A stretch of 43,947 nucleotides of DNA from Sideroxydans sp. (GTDB lineage: Bacteria > Pseudomonadota > Gammaproteobacteria > Burkholderiales > Gallionellaceae): assembly GCA_013140695.1 (NCBI GenBank), contig JABFSI010000112.1:1-43947 (forward strand), written 5' to 3'. This document shows, piece by piece, positions 28,228-36,001 of the stretch. The position numbers and the translations under genes are program-made. Each line of letters begins with the position of its first letter. The first letter of the stretch is position 1. The notes beneath the pieces are model-generated. The model worked only from the letters and a program-made list of their open reading frames with translations, was not told the DNA's origin and searched no databases.

Positions 28228-28769
28228 GGGACATATAACTGGGTAAAAATCAATGACGAGGCTATCTAAATCTTACTAACTTATTGAAAGTATTTAGCTT
28301 CCATTCAAATCCAGCCTTACCGCTAATCTGTTGTAAATTTGTTGCAAAACATCTTCAAATCCATCGCAAATCTATCTACATACCTAGGTAATTCTGTTGG
28401 GCAGGATGCTGGATATACGGGTGTCACCGTAATCCAGAATTTCGACCGCTAGCGCTGTCGACTCAGGGCTGCGCCCCGAGACCCTGTTATCCGAACATTC
28501 ATATCTTTCAAAAATTAATCTCGTGAATCCAGAAACCCATCTGCGACTGGTCTTACAGGCGAAGGAGTTGTTGACCTCATGTGATTACATGCAGAAGTTC
28601 AGACTTGACCTGACAGAACTTGTCCGATGATCGGCCAAAGCAGTCGGTCAGGGTTGTCTTGATTAACTTCTGCTTCCGCCACATATCTGCCTGTCGCCTT
28701 GCTGCAAAGCGCAATTTTCGGCCATGCTTTTGCATGCCTCAACGATCAGTTTAGGCTGACTCAGATCAT
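28228..28769. other. Non-coding stretch, probable element border region
   Basis: About 540 bases without a supported gene. The left part is AT-rich (TGTTGTAAATTTGTTGCAAAAC). From about 28,400 the composition becomes more balanced. GGTCTCGGGGCGCAGCCCTGAG-type short inverted sequences occur near 28,466-28,492. No copy of the ssrA 3' end and no attC site was seen. It probably contains the right border of the mobilizable element, but the exact point cannot be given. Confidence 0.4.
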
Positions 28770-29255
28770 CTAATATCGAATAATGTTGAAACCCTCTTCC
28801 TGCTGAGGGGCCACGAAGTAACTCGTGATTAAGTCAAATTCGGTATCAGCCACTACAAAAGCATGAGCGCCAGACGTGTTTCTCGCACGTAAACGTGTCA
28901 AGCAATCGCCGTCCGATACATCAAGAAAATGTAGCACATGCTCCGATTCGACTCTGTCGATTAGAGACCTCGTCCATTTTCGGTTTGCGATGGTGTTGGC
29001 TGGAAAATCCAATACCACAGACACACCTATCCGAAGCAAATCGGTCACATGTGGCCCGATCGCGCCACGTAAATTCGAAGCACACCGAACATAGTCCGCC
29101 ACAGTCTTGATGTCGCCTGGATAAAGATGTGCAAGCCAAGTGTCTTCGCTGAGGATCACCGTGTCCGGAGTCTTGGCCAGTTCCCTTGCTAATGTCGATT
29201 TGCCAGAGGCGATTTTTCCGCAGAGAAGATGCAGTGTCGGTAGTGGCTTCGACAT
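28770..29255 (-). CDS. Small P-loop kinase (zeta-toxin/AAA_33-like)
   Basis: About 161 residues from MSKPLPTLHLLCGKIASGKST at 29255; the P-loop GKIASGKST is at 13-21. Further features are TVILSEDTWLAHLYPG, a DTW segment that could bind a hydroxyl substrate, VVLDFPANTIANRKW and a LID-like LTRLRARNTSG. This is the layout of AAA_33/zeta-like kinases that phosphorylate small molecules such as antibiotics, sugars or nucleotide-sugars. The substrate is unknown. The start is one base after the stop of the NTF2-like gene, so the two are translated together. It is not an obvious toxin, because its partner is not an epsilon-type antitoxin. Confidence 0.78.
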   Translation of the reverse strand: MSKPLPTLHLLCGKIASGKSTLARELAKTPDTVILSEDTWLAHLYPGDIKTVADYVRCASNLRGAIGPHVTDLLRIGVSVVLDFPANTIANRKWTRSLIDRVESEHVLHFLDVSDGDCLTRLRARNTSGAHAFVVADTEFDLITSYFVAPQQEEGFNIIRY

Positions 29256-29256
29256 T

Positions 29257-29655
29257 TCACATTGCCCCCAGTAAGTCAGTGCCATATGAATTATCGATAA
29301 CGCAAAGCCACTTGCCGACAGGCTCTTCACGGAATACATAGGTGGCGCGCCGTGATATGCAACTCGCCACACCGGCATTGTCAGACGTTTCCAGAACGGT
29401 TTCCATGATCACTAGCGCCGTATTCCCGCTCTGAATGACATGCATCTCACCTTGTTTGACCACAAGACTATGATTGAAATATTCGGCAATTGCGACAAAC
29501 GCCTTATAGATTTGTTCTTTGCCTGTCGCGACCAAGTCAGGCTTGATGACAAGCGTTGCATCGTCCGCATAAAACTCCATCAGAGCATCGAAGTCCTCTT
29601 CAGTGATTGCTTTGTCAGCAGCTTCGATGACTTGTTTAAGTGGGTGGCATGCCAT
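29257..29655 (-). CDS. NTF2/SnoaL-like fold protein
   Basis: About 132 residues from MACHPLKQVIEAADKAITEED at 29655, with a strong GGAGAT ribosome binding site. FDALMEFYADDATLVIKPDLVATGKEQIYK (in pieces) is the DUF4440/SnoaL-like cone fold: an early helix pair, then the D-D-A-x-L motif, and a C-terminal beta sheet ending in KWLCVIDNSYG. Such proteins are polyketide cyclases, isomerases or calmodulin-kinase-association-like binding domains; no catalytic set can be claimed. It is the first gene of a two-gene unit with the kinase, located behind an attenuator-like leader. Confidence 0.8.
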   Translation of the reverse strand: MACHPLKQVIEAADKAITEEDFDALMEFYADDATLVIKPDLVATGKEQIYKAFVAIAEYFNHSLVVKQGEMHVIQSGNTALVIMETVLETSDNAGVASCISRRATYVFREEPVGKWLCVIDNSYGTDLLGAM

Positions 29656-29697
29656 GTTGATCTCCTTGGTTAAAGTAATGTGCCAAGAGACAGGCAA

Positions 29698-29722
29698 TAA
29701 AAAACCCGCCTCAAGGCGGGTT
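29698..29722 (-). terminator. Attenuator-like terminator upstream of the NTF2-like gene
   Basis: On the minus strand AACCCGCC-loop-GGCGGGTT (stem 29703-29710 with 29715-29722) is followed by TTTTTTATT, an ideal intrinsic terminator. It lies about 43 bases before the NTF2-like start codon and after a 20-codon open frame, so it would stop transcription before the gene unless relieved. Confidence 0.82.
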
Positions 29723-29741
29723 GCAGTAGAAAGTAAACGTG

Positions 29742-29804
29742 CTAACCCACCATTGGTGAAATGGTGGTAATAATCGTCCGCAGGGCTGAGAACGCGTTTT
29801 TCAT
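29742..29804 (-). CDS. Candidate leader peptide of an attenuator
   Basis: A 20-codon frame, MKNAFSALRTIITTISPMVG, ends in TAG 20 bases before the terminator stem. It contains ACG ATT ATT ACC ACC ATT, a run of Thr/Ile codons as in thr-type leader peptides. The 3' part of the frame overlaps a hairpin, CCACCATT (29747-29754) with AATGGTGG (29760-29767). The order leader frame, hairpin, terminator is that of classical amino-acid attenuators. No clear ribosome binding site precedes the ATG. The downstream genes have no known link to threonine or isoleucine. Confidence 0.45.
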   Translation of the reverse strand: MKNAFSALRTIITTISPMVG

Positions 29805-30135
29805 GACGAGATGCTAACAGAGGCCATAGTACCAATCAAGCGATCATGCGGCTGCGCTTGCAACTGTAGGAATACGACAGCCCGCTCCACCTAATTGGCT
29901 GCTTCTGGCACGTAGCAGAAGCGTGCGAGGTATTCATCGACCGGCTGCTACGGCCGAGAAACTGCCTGTCTCCAACTCGACCAAAGCGGTCGCCGGGACA
30001 TCCAAATGATTTAGTCCGCTCCCGCCACATCAGAGTCGTTCAGATTTTCCGATCACGGTCGGTCAACGCAAAAATGACCGGCAGACCGTAGGTGGGCGAA
30101 TATCCGCAGATAGAACGTCCGCGTCGAATGGCCAG
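29805..30135. other. Non-coding stretch upstream of the leader
   Basis: About 330 bases without a supported gene. It should hold the promoter for the leader and the NTF2-like/kinase unit; no good -35/-10 pair is evident. Small inverted repeats occur (GACCG...CGGTC near 30,048-30,090). No attC site or IS end was recognised. Confidence 0.4.
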
Positions 30136-30957
30136 TCATCCGGCATTCAGAACTCCTCTTTCAGCAATACCACACCAAATTTCAAGAATGTGTTGCAAAT
30201 CGCCGCTCGGCTCTACGTGCACTTCGGGCCATATCTCGATCATTTTCTCAATCGCCTTAGCAAGGAAAGCCATCGAGTACTGCAACGGTAAGGCCGATAG
30301 CTGGAGCGCTTCCGGCTCGCCTGCTCGAAACTCCATCAATTGGTGCAGCGAGAATGGAAACGTATGCACGTATTGCGATAAGAACATTGTCGCCGTGGTG
30401 TGATAGTCGTGATCAATTCCGTTTTCAACATTCAAGTCACGCTGACTGAGATGAAACGCCGGTGAGTCCCCTTTGTTTATCTTCTGTTGCAAGTCTCGTG
30501 AGATTGAGGGGTAGAAGGGATGCACCACAATTGAGCTGACCAGTTCGACGGCGCATACACGGATTTCAGCAACCTTCGGATTTGTCGATCGCACTCTCTC
30601 AAGCATCTGAAGTCGTCTCTGCTGATCATGCAACTTCCAGAGAAGAACTCGAAACTCGCGCTCGTTCTCAGTGATTGATCGAGTTCCAATGTACGCCAAT
30701 GCGTCGAACGCCTCAATCAGCGAACGAGCAACTGCGGCCGCAGAAGGCATATCCCACAGCTCGTTTCTCTCAGAAAGAGATGGGGACAGTTTTCTCAGAC
30801 TGATGCCGTGGCATAGAAGTTTAGTGTAAATGGCATCTGCGTAAGAGACATCTCTGCTTGGAATCTTGCGGCCCGTGAGTCGTTCAGAAACGGTTCTCCC
30901 GTAGGCCAACATTTCATCGAACTCGTGAAGAACATTCTGATAGCGCTTTGGACTCAT
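30136..30957 (-). CDS. Unknown protein, DUF5677-like
   Basis: About 273 residues from MSPKRYQNVLHEF at 30957, chosen for its GGAG site; an ATG 45 bases upstream is weaker. The protein is predicted all-helical. Segments such as SAAAVARSLIEAFDALAYIG and the C-terminal YSMAFLAKAIEKMIEIWP recall the DUF5677 group of helical proteins found on islands and integron cassettes. No catalytic motif is visible. It follows the unknown gene at 31029-31964 with a 71-base gap, on the same strand. Function unknown. Confidence 0.65.
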   Translation of the reverse strand: MSPKRYQNVLHEFDEMLAYGRTVSERLTGRKIPSRDVSYADAIYTKLLCHGISLRKLSPSLSERNELWDMPSAAAVARSLIEAFDALAYIGTRSITENEREFRVLLWKLHDQQRRLQMLERVRSTNPKVAEIRVCAVELVSSIVVHPFYPSISRDLQQKINKGDSPAFHLSQRDLNVENGIDHDYHTTATMFLSQYVHTFPFSLHQLMEFRAGEPEALQLSALPLQYSMAFLAKAIEKMIEIWPEVHVEPSGDLQHILEIWCGIAERGVLNAG

Positions 30958-31028
30958 AATCTCCGATCGGCCTGAAGGCAAATAGCGAGGAGCGTAAACC
31001 ACTGAATGGTTAACGTGCGCTACTCGGG

Positions 31029-31964
31029 CTATGGTTTGGTAAAACCTATGCCAAGTTTTCCGTAGATCTCCACCATTAGACAGGCTATGCCCATCGTATA
31101 AAGGATTAATGGAATGCCATCTGTTTCATGAGGAGTGTTGTCGGAAAACCACTCAACCAAATCTAGACTGCAATCGTCCAGAAGTACTTCAATCGATATC
31201 ATCATATTGTCGTACTTCAACAATAATGGCTTATTAGACTCAAGAGGGAAGACCGTGTACTCAAGTTTTGCTCTCTCGGATTTTAGATCCGATAAGACTG
31301 CCTTTAGTATAGGTTCAATGTTTTTAAATTCAGAACGGTACTTGTATAGCCAGCCATCTTTTTTCCACGCTTCCCCCCAAATTTCTAGCCAACGCTTTTT
31401 TTCAATTCGCCGGTTGAGTTGATGGCAAGCCCACCGAAATGCTGGTGCTTCTGATATGTAGCTATATTTCGTTGTTGAGCCAAACACTCCCTCGAAATCA
31501 CGATATGCGCCATCTGCACGCTTTAGTAATTCTTTATATTCAGCATCATTCAGGTTATTGATGCCATCCCTAACGATTTCATACATTGATCGAGCAGCGT
31601 ATGTGAGTTTGTTTCCTTGCATCATTCCGTGGCGGCTCAACATTTCACTGGCATCACTGAGGACGTGGCGAAGCGGCCTTGGATTGACACCGCCTGCATC
31701 TCGATTGTCTAGCTTCTCTATTTGGCTTGGCCATTTTTGCCAAACACTGAAAGCAAGCTCAGAGAGTGCTTTTAATCTTTCTTCTAATTTCACCTCCGCT
31801 TCTGTAAGCGCTATTGCCGCGTCTCTATGGTGGACGGCTAATGCACTTTGCTTCGCATCATTTTTTGCTTCTCTGCTGATCTGCAAAGATTTGAAGGCGG
31901 CGTAAGCTGCAGCAACTGTAGCTATTGCAGACATTATTGAGGGAATAAAATCGTACAAATTCAT
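31029..31964 (-). CDS. Unknown protein with N-terminal membrane anchor
   Basis: 311 residues. An N-terminal hydrophobic segment (IPSIMSAIATVAAAYAAF, residues 8-25) is followed by a charged coiled-coil-like helix (ISREAKNDAKQSALAV...EVKLEERLKALSEL). A Trp-rich middle (FRWACHQLNRRIEKKRWLEIWGEAWKKDGW) and a hydrophobic C-terminal helix (ILYTMGIACLMVEIYGKLG) follow. A single-anchor protein with a cytoplasmic helical body is likely. No family is recognised. AT content is higher than in the core operon, fitting acquired DNA. Confidence 0.65.
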   Translation of the reverse strand: MNLYDFIPSIMSAIATVAAAYAAFKSLQISREAKNDAKQSALAVHHRDAAIALTEAEVKLEERLKALSELAFSVWQKWPSQIEKLDNRDAGGVNPRPLRHVLSDASEMLSRHGMMQGNKLTYAARSMYEIVRDGINNLNDAEYKELLKRADGAYRDFEGVFGSTTKYSYISEAPAFRWACHQLNRRIEKKRWLEIWGEAWKKDGWLYKYRSEFKNIEPILKAVLSDLKSERAKLEYTVFPLESNKPLLLKYDNMMISIEVLLDDCSLDLVEWFSDNTPHETDGIPLILYTMGIACLMVEIYGKLGIGFTKP

Positions 31965-32451
31965 CGCATCCCTTTCACATCCAAGTTATTTAAGCGAATT
32001 AAGAGCTAGTCTCGAAATACTTTTCGACAGCAACAAGGAACTCAAGGGTGTCGCATCGTATTTATCTTTAAACGGATTTTACCCGCACGCTATCCCGCTT
32101 TTGCGGCGGGGTCCATATGTTGAAATTAAAGCATGAAATTAGAGGAGCCTGGATCGGAATATTATCTAGCATCCGTTAGCAGGATTCATATGGCTCTTAT
32201 GGATTAGCAAACGACGGTCGATCACCATCAAGCTATTAATTTTGAACGTCTGCTGTTAGGAGTGAAGCGGAAAAACCTTCAGAAAATTCAATATGCCTTC
32301 TCAGAAATTCCCCTGCGTCTCTGAATTTCTATTTCACGGCGTTATGTCTCACAAGGCGCTTGCTCACAGCAGTGTTGTGAGAGGCGTAAGCGAATAAACA
32401 GTAACCACAGGCCAGCAGTTTTTGACAAACGCCTCTGTCAATAAGAGGCCA
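31965..32451. other. Non-coding stretch with one strong stem-loop
   Basis: About 490 bases with no supported gene. TCTCACAA and TTGTGAGA form an inverted repeat at about 32347-32384, surrounding GGCGCTTGCTCACAGCAGTG. A second small GC-rich palindrome, CCCGC..GCGGG, lies near 32,095-32,110. It lacks the paired core sites of an attC. No promoter is convincing. Confidence 0.4.
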
Positions 32452-32940
32452 TCAATATGGGGTTCCATCCTTACGGGAAAATACAAAGGCACCACCAATG
32501 AAACGGGCACTCAGATCATCGTACGGATAAGTCACCTCGTCGTTATCGGTCCGATCACCTATCTCCAGATACACCACATCTTCTGGGGTTTCATTAATCA
32601 GTGAATGCGCATTGCCTGTTCCCGCCTTAAAGCCAGCGCACATACCTGGCGACAAAACCCGTTTTCCCTCATCCGTATGTAAGGTCGGATGTCCCTGAAG
32701 GACGTATAAGAACTCATCCTGCTTCGAGTGGGAATGGAGCAAAGACGAAGATGATGCTGGAGGAAGTCGGGTCAAATTGACGCCGAAGTTTGTCAAGCCG
32801 AACAGATCTCCAAGTGGACGTTTCTCGCGACCCTTAACCCTCGCGGCTAGCATTGGGGGTGAGACTAATGGCTTTGGACGTAGAGGTGCCTCGTTTGCGT
32901 AAATGGAAGTCAGATTATTCTTTGTCATATGATTAGTCAT
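32452..32940 (-). CDS. Cupin-domain protein (copy 1)
   Basis: 162 residues with AGGAG before the ATG at 32940. The cupin barrel shows LLHSHSKQDEFLYVLQGHPTL (first motif, two His and Glu as metal ligands) and PGMCAGFKAGTGNAHSLIN (second motif, His), then VVYLEIGDR. Ligands H-H-E-H are all present, so a metal-binding enzyme or sensor is likely. It is the last gene of the TetR-FabF-cupin unit, 40 bases after fabF. It is clearly related to the cupin at 37812-38291 (shared GREKR.LGDLFGL.NFGVNLT, CAGFKAGTGNAH and DG(T/S)PY end). Substrate unknown. Confidence 0.82.
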   Translation of the reverse strand: MTNHMTKNNLTSIYANEAPLRPKPLVSPPMLAARVKGREKRPLGDLFGLTNFGVNLTRLPPASSSSLLHSHSKQDEFLYVLQGHPTLHTDEGKRVLSPGMCAGFKAGTGNAHSLINETPEDVVYLEIGDRTDNDEVTYPYDDLSARFIGGAFVFSRKDGTPY

Positions 32941-32980
32941 GCCTCAAATCTCCTATGTTGGCTGTCCAGTAACTCGGTAC

Positions 32981-34228
32981 CTAGCAAGAAAACTTTTTAA
33001 AAAGCACAATCGCATTGTGCCCACCAAATCCGAATGTATTACTCATAGCAATGTCTACTTTTCGTTTCACAGCTTTTCCAAGCGTTAGGTTAAAACCTTC
33101 AGGTACACCAGGATCAAGTTGGCTGACGTTAATCGTGGGGGGAACAAGATCGTTTTGAAGAGCATTAACGCAAGCAATTCCCTCCACAGCACCGGCAGCA
33201 CCTAATAAGTGTCCTGTCATGGATTTCGTGGCACTGATGTTCATTTTCTGAACGTGAACACCGAACACGGATTGAATTGCTTTTAGCTCATTCAAATCGC
33301 CGTCAGGCGTTGAAGTCGCGTGAGTATTTATGTAGTCAACCTCGTCGCAACGTATGCCGGCATCTTTCAGCGCACGGTTTAAGGCGAGGCGCACACCTAA
33401 TCCGTCAGGATGGGTAGCTGTTAAATGATATGCATCAGCGGACATTCCAGCACCAATGATTTCGGCATAGATTTTCGCGCCACGCAGTTGTGCGTGTTCC
33501 AGCGATTCAAGAACGAACGCACCTGCACCTTCGCCCATCACAAAACCATCTCGATTCGCATCGTAGGGGCGTGATGCTGATTGTGAGTCATCGTTCCGCG
33601 TTGACAATGCTTTCATGGCGTTGAAGCCGCCGATGCCCCCCATTGTGATAGAGGCTTCTGAGCCTCCAGCGATCATTACATCCGCCTTCCCCCATCGGAT
33701 GTAATTGAATGCGTCCATGATGACGGTGTTTGAGGTCGCACAGGCTGATACAGCAGTGTAATTTATCCCTCGAAATCCATAACGAATCGCCAGTAAGCCA
33801 GAAGTAGCGTCTATCAGTGTTTTGGGAATAAAGAACGGATTGAAACGCGGCGAGCCATCGCCTTTTCCGAACTCAATCATTTGTTCTTCGAAGGTGTTCA
33901 TCCCCCCAATACCGGATCCCCAGATGATGCCGACTTCATTTCGATCTACTTCACTAGCTAGTAGGTTGGATGATTTCAGCGCTTCATCAACAGCAGCAAT
34001 CGCGTAATGTGTTACAGGATCTGTCTTCCGTGCTTCTTTGCGATCAAGGTATTTGTCTACTTCAAAACCTTTCACCTCGCACGCAAAGCGTGTCTTGAAC
34101 TTTGTGGCGTCAAAGTGTGTGATTTGACTAGCACCGCTTTGTCCCGCTGTAAGATTTTTCCAAAATGTCTCAACATTATTTCCGAGAGGGGTGATGGCCC
34201 CCATGCCTGTAATAACAACACGCCGCAT
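32981..34228 (-). CDS. fabF: Beta-ketoacyl-ACP synthase II (FabF-type)
   Basis: 415 residues with the complete catalytic triad: Cys163 in TAVSACATSN, His in NTHATSTPDGD and His in KSMTGHLLGAAG. FabF condenses malonyl-ACP with an acyl-ACP. The start codon shares one base with the tetR stop (TAATG), so translation is coupled. It is not in a fatty acid synthesis cluster (no acpP, fabG or fabD), so it is probably an accessory enzyme acting on a special acyl chain. Several segments (THFDATKFKTRFACEVK, DRKEARKTDP, IGGFNAMKALSTRNDD, GAGMSADAYHLTA) read like Bacteroidota FabF rather than proteobacterial FabF, from memory; a tree would be needed. A TetR partner and a cupin in the same operon support regulated accessory chemistry. 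Confidence 0.92.
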   Translation of the reverse strand: MRRVVITGMGAITPLGNNVETFWKNLTAGQSGASQITHFDATKFKTRFACEVKGFEVDKYLDRKEARKTDPVTHYAIAAVDEALKSSNLLASEVDRNEVGIIWGSGIGGMNTFEEQMIEFGKGDGSPRFNPFFIPKTLIDATSGLLAIRYGFRGINYTAVSACATSNTVIMDAFNYIRWGKADVMIAGGSEASITMGGIGGFNAMKALSTRNDDSQSASRPYDANRDGFVMGEGAGAFVLESLEHAQLRGAKIYAEIIGAGMSADAYHLTATHPDGLGVRLALNRALKDAGIRCDEVDYINTHATSTPDGDLNELKAIQSVFGVHVQKMNISATKSMTGHLLGAAGAVEGIACVNALQNDLVPPTINVSQLDPGVPEGFNLTLGKAVKRKVDIAMSNTFGFGGHNAIVLFKKFSC

Positions 34229-34827
34229 TATTTTCCCCTTACTTTAGAACTGGAACGCTTAGTTGATTTTTTTGAAGGACAGATATCTTTGACGAGCTGA
34301 CCGGAAATACTTTGAAACTCCTTCTTTCCGAGGATGCGAGCCATATGCAGCGAAGCAGCTAAATTGGTTGCAATTAACAATGCTCTGGTACGCGGCAATC
34401 CATCAAAAGTGAAATCACCACATTGCCTCCCTTCGTCCAACAAGTCAGTAAGCCAAGCAATAATATCGAGGACAAACAACCTCACTGCGCCACGTGTATC
34501 TTCGCTCAAGGAATAGAAGTCGGCCCCTGCTGCCCCCATAAGACAGATTTTCCCTGTGTCAGCATTTTCAGCAAATATGCGGACGAAACTTTTAAGCCTT
34601 ATCTGAAGGTCGGCTTCAAGTAAAACTCTTTCTGAAAACGCATGAAAAGCTTCGCGCGAGCGGTTGACGATAGAAAGAGCCAGAGCATCTTTCGTGGGGA
34701 AATGATAATGAACCGCAGCCGGCCTGACCTTAAGTGCATCAGCAAGATGGTAATAGCTAAAAGCATTAAACCCATGCATTCGCATTAGGTCATCGCCAAG
34801 ACTTAGGATTTCATCATGTGTGCTCAT
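34228..34827 (-). CDS. TetR-family regulator of the fabF-cupin operon
   Basis: 199 residues. The N-terminal helix-turn-helix is of TetR type: DLMRMHGFNAFSYYHLADAL followed by AAVHYHFPTKDALALSIV, with the Y-x-HF-x-x-K turn. The C-terminal ligand domain resembles AcuR/YcdC-like regulators (GKICLMGAAGADF). It is the first gene of the operon and is joined to fabF through a TAATG junction. A palindrome at 34839-34856, 12 bases before its start codon, is the probable operator, so it likely represses itself, fabF and the cupin until an inducer binds. Confidence 0.87.
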   Translation of the reverse strand: MSTHDEILSLGDDLMRMHGFNAFSYYHLADALKVRPAAVHYHFPTKDALALSIVNRSREAFHAFSERVLLEADLQIRLKSFVRIFAENADTGKICLMGAAGADFYSLSEDTRGAVRLFVLDIIAWLTDLLDEGRQCGDFTFDGLPRTRALLIATNLAASLHMARILGKKEFQSISGQLVKDICPSKKSTKRSSSKVRGK

Positions 34828-34838
34828 GGCGCCAATAT

Positions 34839-34856
34839 ACTTACTACTTAGTAAGT
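34839..34856. promoter_or_regulatory. Probable TetR operator
   Basis: ACTTACTA-CT-TAGTAAGT, a perfect 8-base inverted repeat with a 2-base centre, lies just before the tetR start. The TAC/AGTAAGTA pattern is typical of TetR-family operators. Its closeness to the start codon suits repression of the operon by steric block. Confidence 0.65.
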
Positions 34857-34930
34857 AGTCAATTCAAAATTGGCGGCAGCACTATGAAAATTCTATGGAC
34901 GCTGTGAACCTAGACCAGAAGTAGCCGAGG

Positions 34931-35422
34931 CTAAAATGATTGGCAATGCGGAGGCAATTCATCCATCTTCACTTCGACTATTGTTTTGATAGTAAGTGGT
35001 ATGCCATTCCGAAGCGAATTAACTCCAATAACTGAGCGAACGTGCTCCCCCGATGAGCCAAATATCTGCACTAGGAGGTCGGAGGCTCCATCAAGAACCT
35101 TTGCATGCTCTTCGAATTCAGGGGTGGAATTTATGGAACCATTGAGTTCGATGAATCGAACAATCCTATCGAGCGAACCAAGCTGATGTCTCAAGGTGGC
35201 AAGCAAATCAATACACGCAGACCGCGCAAGATTGTATCCATCAACTGTTGAATAATCGCGTCCTAGACGCCCCTTAGCAGCCCTACCATTAACTGGAAGA
35301 GGCCCCCTTCCAGATGTATACAGAAGATTCCCAGATTGGATGGCTGATACATAGTTACCAGCAGGAGCTGTGGCAACTGGAAGCTTAATACCAAGCTTAA
35401 TAATCTGTTGTTCTGCGCTCAT
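34931..35422 (-). CDS. RidA/YjgF-family protein
   Basis: 163 residues from MSAEQQIIKLGIKLP at 35422, with GGAG eight bases upstream (an ATG at 35440 is less good). LPVATAPAGNYVSAIQSGNLLYTSGRGPL fits the N-terminal strand and trimer interface of the RidA superfamily. The catalytic Arg of archetypal RidA is expected in the region near LRNGIPLTIKTIVEVKM and is not in the classic IAR...P context, so this may be a non-deaminating subgroup. RidA proteins hydrolyse reactive imines/enamines. It is the last of four co-directional genes. Confidence 0.8.
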   Translation of the reverse strand: MSAEQQIIKLGIKLPVATAPAGNYVSAIQSGNLLYTSGRGPLPVNGRAAKGRLGRDYSTVDGYNLARSACIDLLATLRHQLGSLDRIVRFIELNGSINSTPEFEEHAKVLDGASDLLVQIFGSSGEHVRSVIGVNSLRNGIPLTIKTIVEVKMDELPPHCQSF

Positions 35423-35439
35423 TAAGACACTCCACATCA

Positions 35440-35991
35440 TTAGGTGTTATCTACCGATGCTCGTAATGCTGACTCAGAAATAGCCCTATTTACTTGGCGA
35501 ATGAATCGCCAGTGAATAATCCAAAGAGGGAATGCTATAAATCCAGCAATCGCTCCAAATCCATTGGGCAGTAATGAAAAGATCTGAGCTGTACACCAAC
35601 CAATTCCAGATACCATCCCAAAGCTTTTGAACGAATAAAGAGCCGCATTTGTTTTTGCTTCGCGCTCAAGAGACCTCGCCACGTTAGCGATGATGAAAAA
35701 ATCTTCCACAAAGTTGTATGGAATTAAAAACATCAGCCAAACACTACGCGGTGCTGCCATTCGAGCAGACGGATGAACCAACGTGAGCGACCTATTAAGA
35801 TCACGACAATAGAGGAAGACTAAAGACAAAAATGCGGACGAAAGAGCGACTGCACCGAATACTCCAAGCATCACAATCTCATTGAAAATGCCCCCTGCGG
35901 CGGTTGGATGTAGAAAGGGATAGGCGAGAGCAAAACCAACTGGAATGGTGAGCGCAATCTTGAATAGAATTAGTGTGGCACTTCTATTCAT
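35440..35991 (-). CDS. Integral membrane protein, unknown function
   Basis: 183 residues with about four transmembrane segments (LILFKIALTIPVGFALAYPFL, IVMLGVFGAVALSSAFLSLVFLY, a weaker one around VWLMFLIPYNFVEDFFIIANV and IAGFIAFPLWIIHW). The loop ARSLEREAKTNA is cytoplasmic by the positive-inside rule. Hydrophobic-residue layout resembles DUF4328-like proteins, but I am not sure. It sits between the ABM gene (10-base gap) and the RidA gene (17-base gap) in the same unit. Confidence 0.7.
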   Translation of the reverse strand: MNRSATLILFKIALTIPVGFALAYPFLHPTAAGGIFNEIVMLGVFGAVALSSAFLSLVFLYCRDLNRSLTLVHPSARMAAPRSVWLMFLIPYNFVEDFFIIANVARSLEREAKTNAALYSFKSFGMVSGIGWCTAQIFSLLPNGFGAIAGFIAFPLWIIHWRFIRQVNRAISESALRASVDNT

Positions 35992-36001
35992 GTCTAAAGC
36001 T

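Noticed and set aside
28228..28769. Search for a direct repeat of the ssrA 3' end as attR of the mobilizable element
   Set aside because: No stretch in this region or elsewhere to the right edge matches the last 20 bases of ssrA by eye; a border cannot be claimed.
28770..29255. The P-loop kinase as a zeta-type toxin with the NTF2-like gene as antitoxin
   Set aside because: The upstream partner has an NTF2/SnoaL fold and not the three-helix epsilon antitoxin, and the kinase is shorter than typical zeta.
32330..32400. A stem-loop near 32,350 considered as an integron attC
   Set aside because: The outer bases are GTTAT...GTAAC, the wrong polarity for RYYYAAC...GTTRRRY, and there is no cassette gene placed correctly around it.
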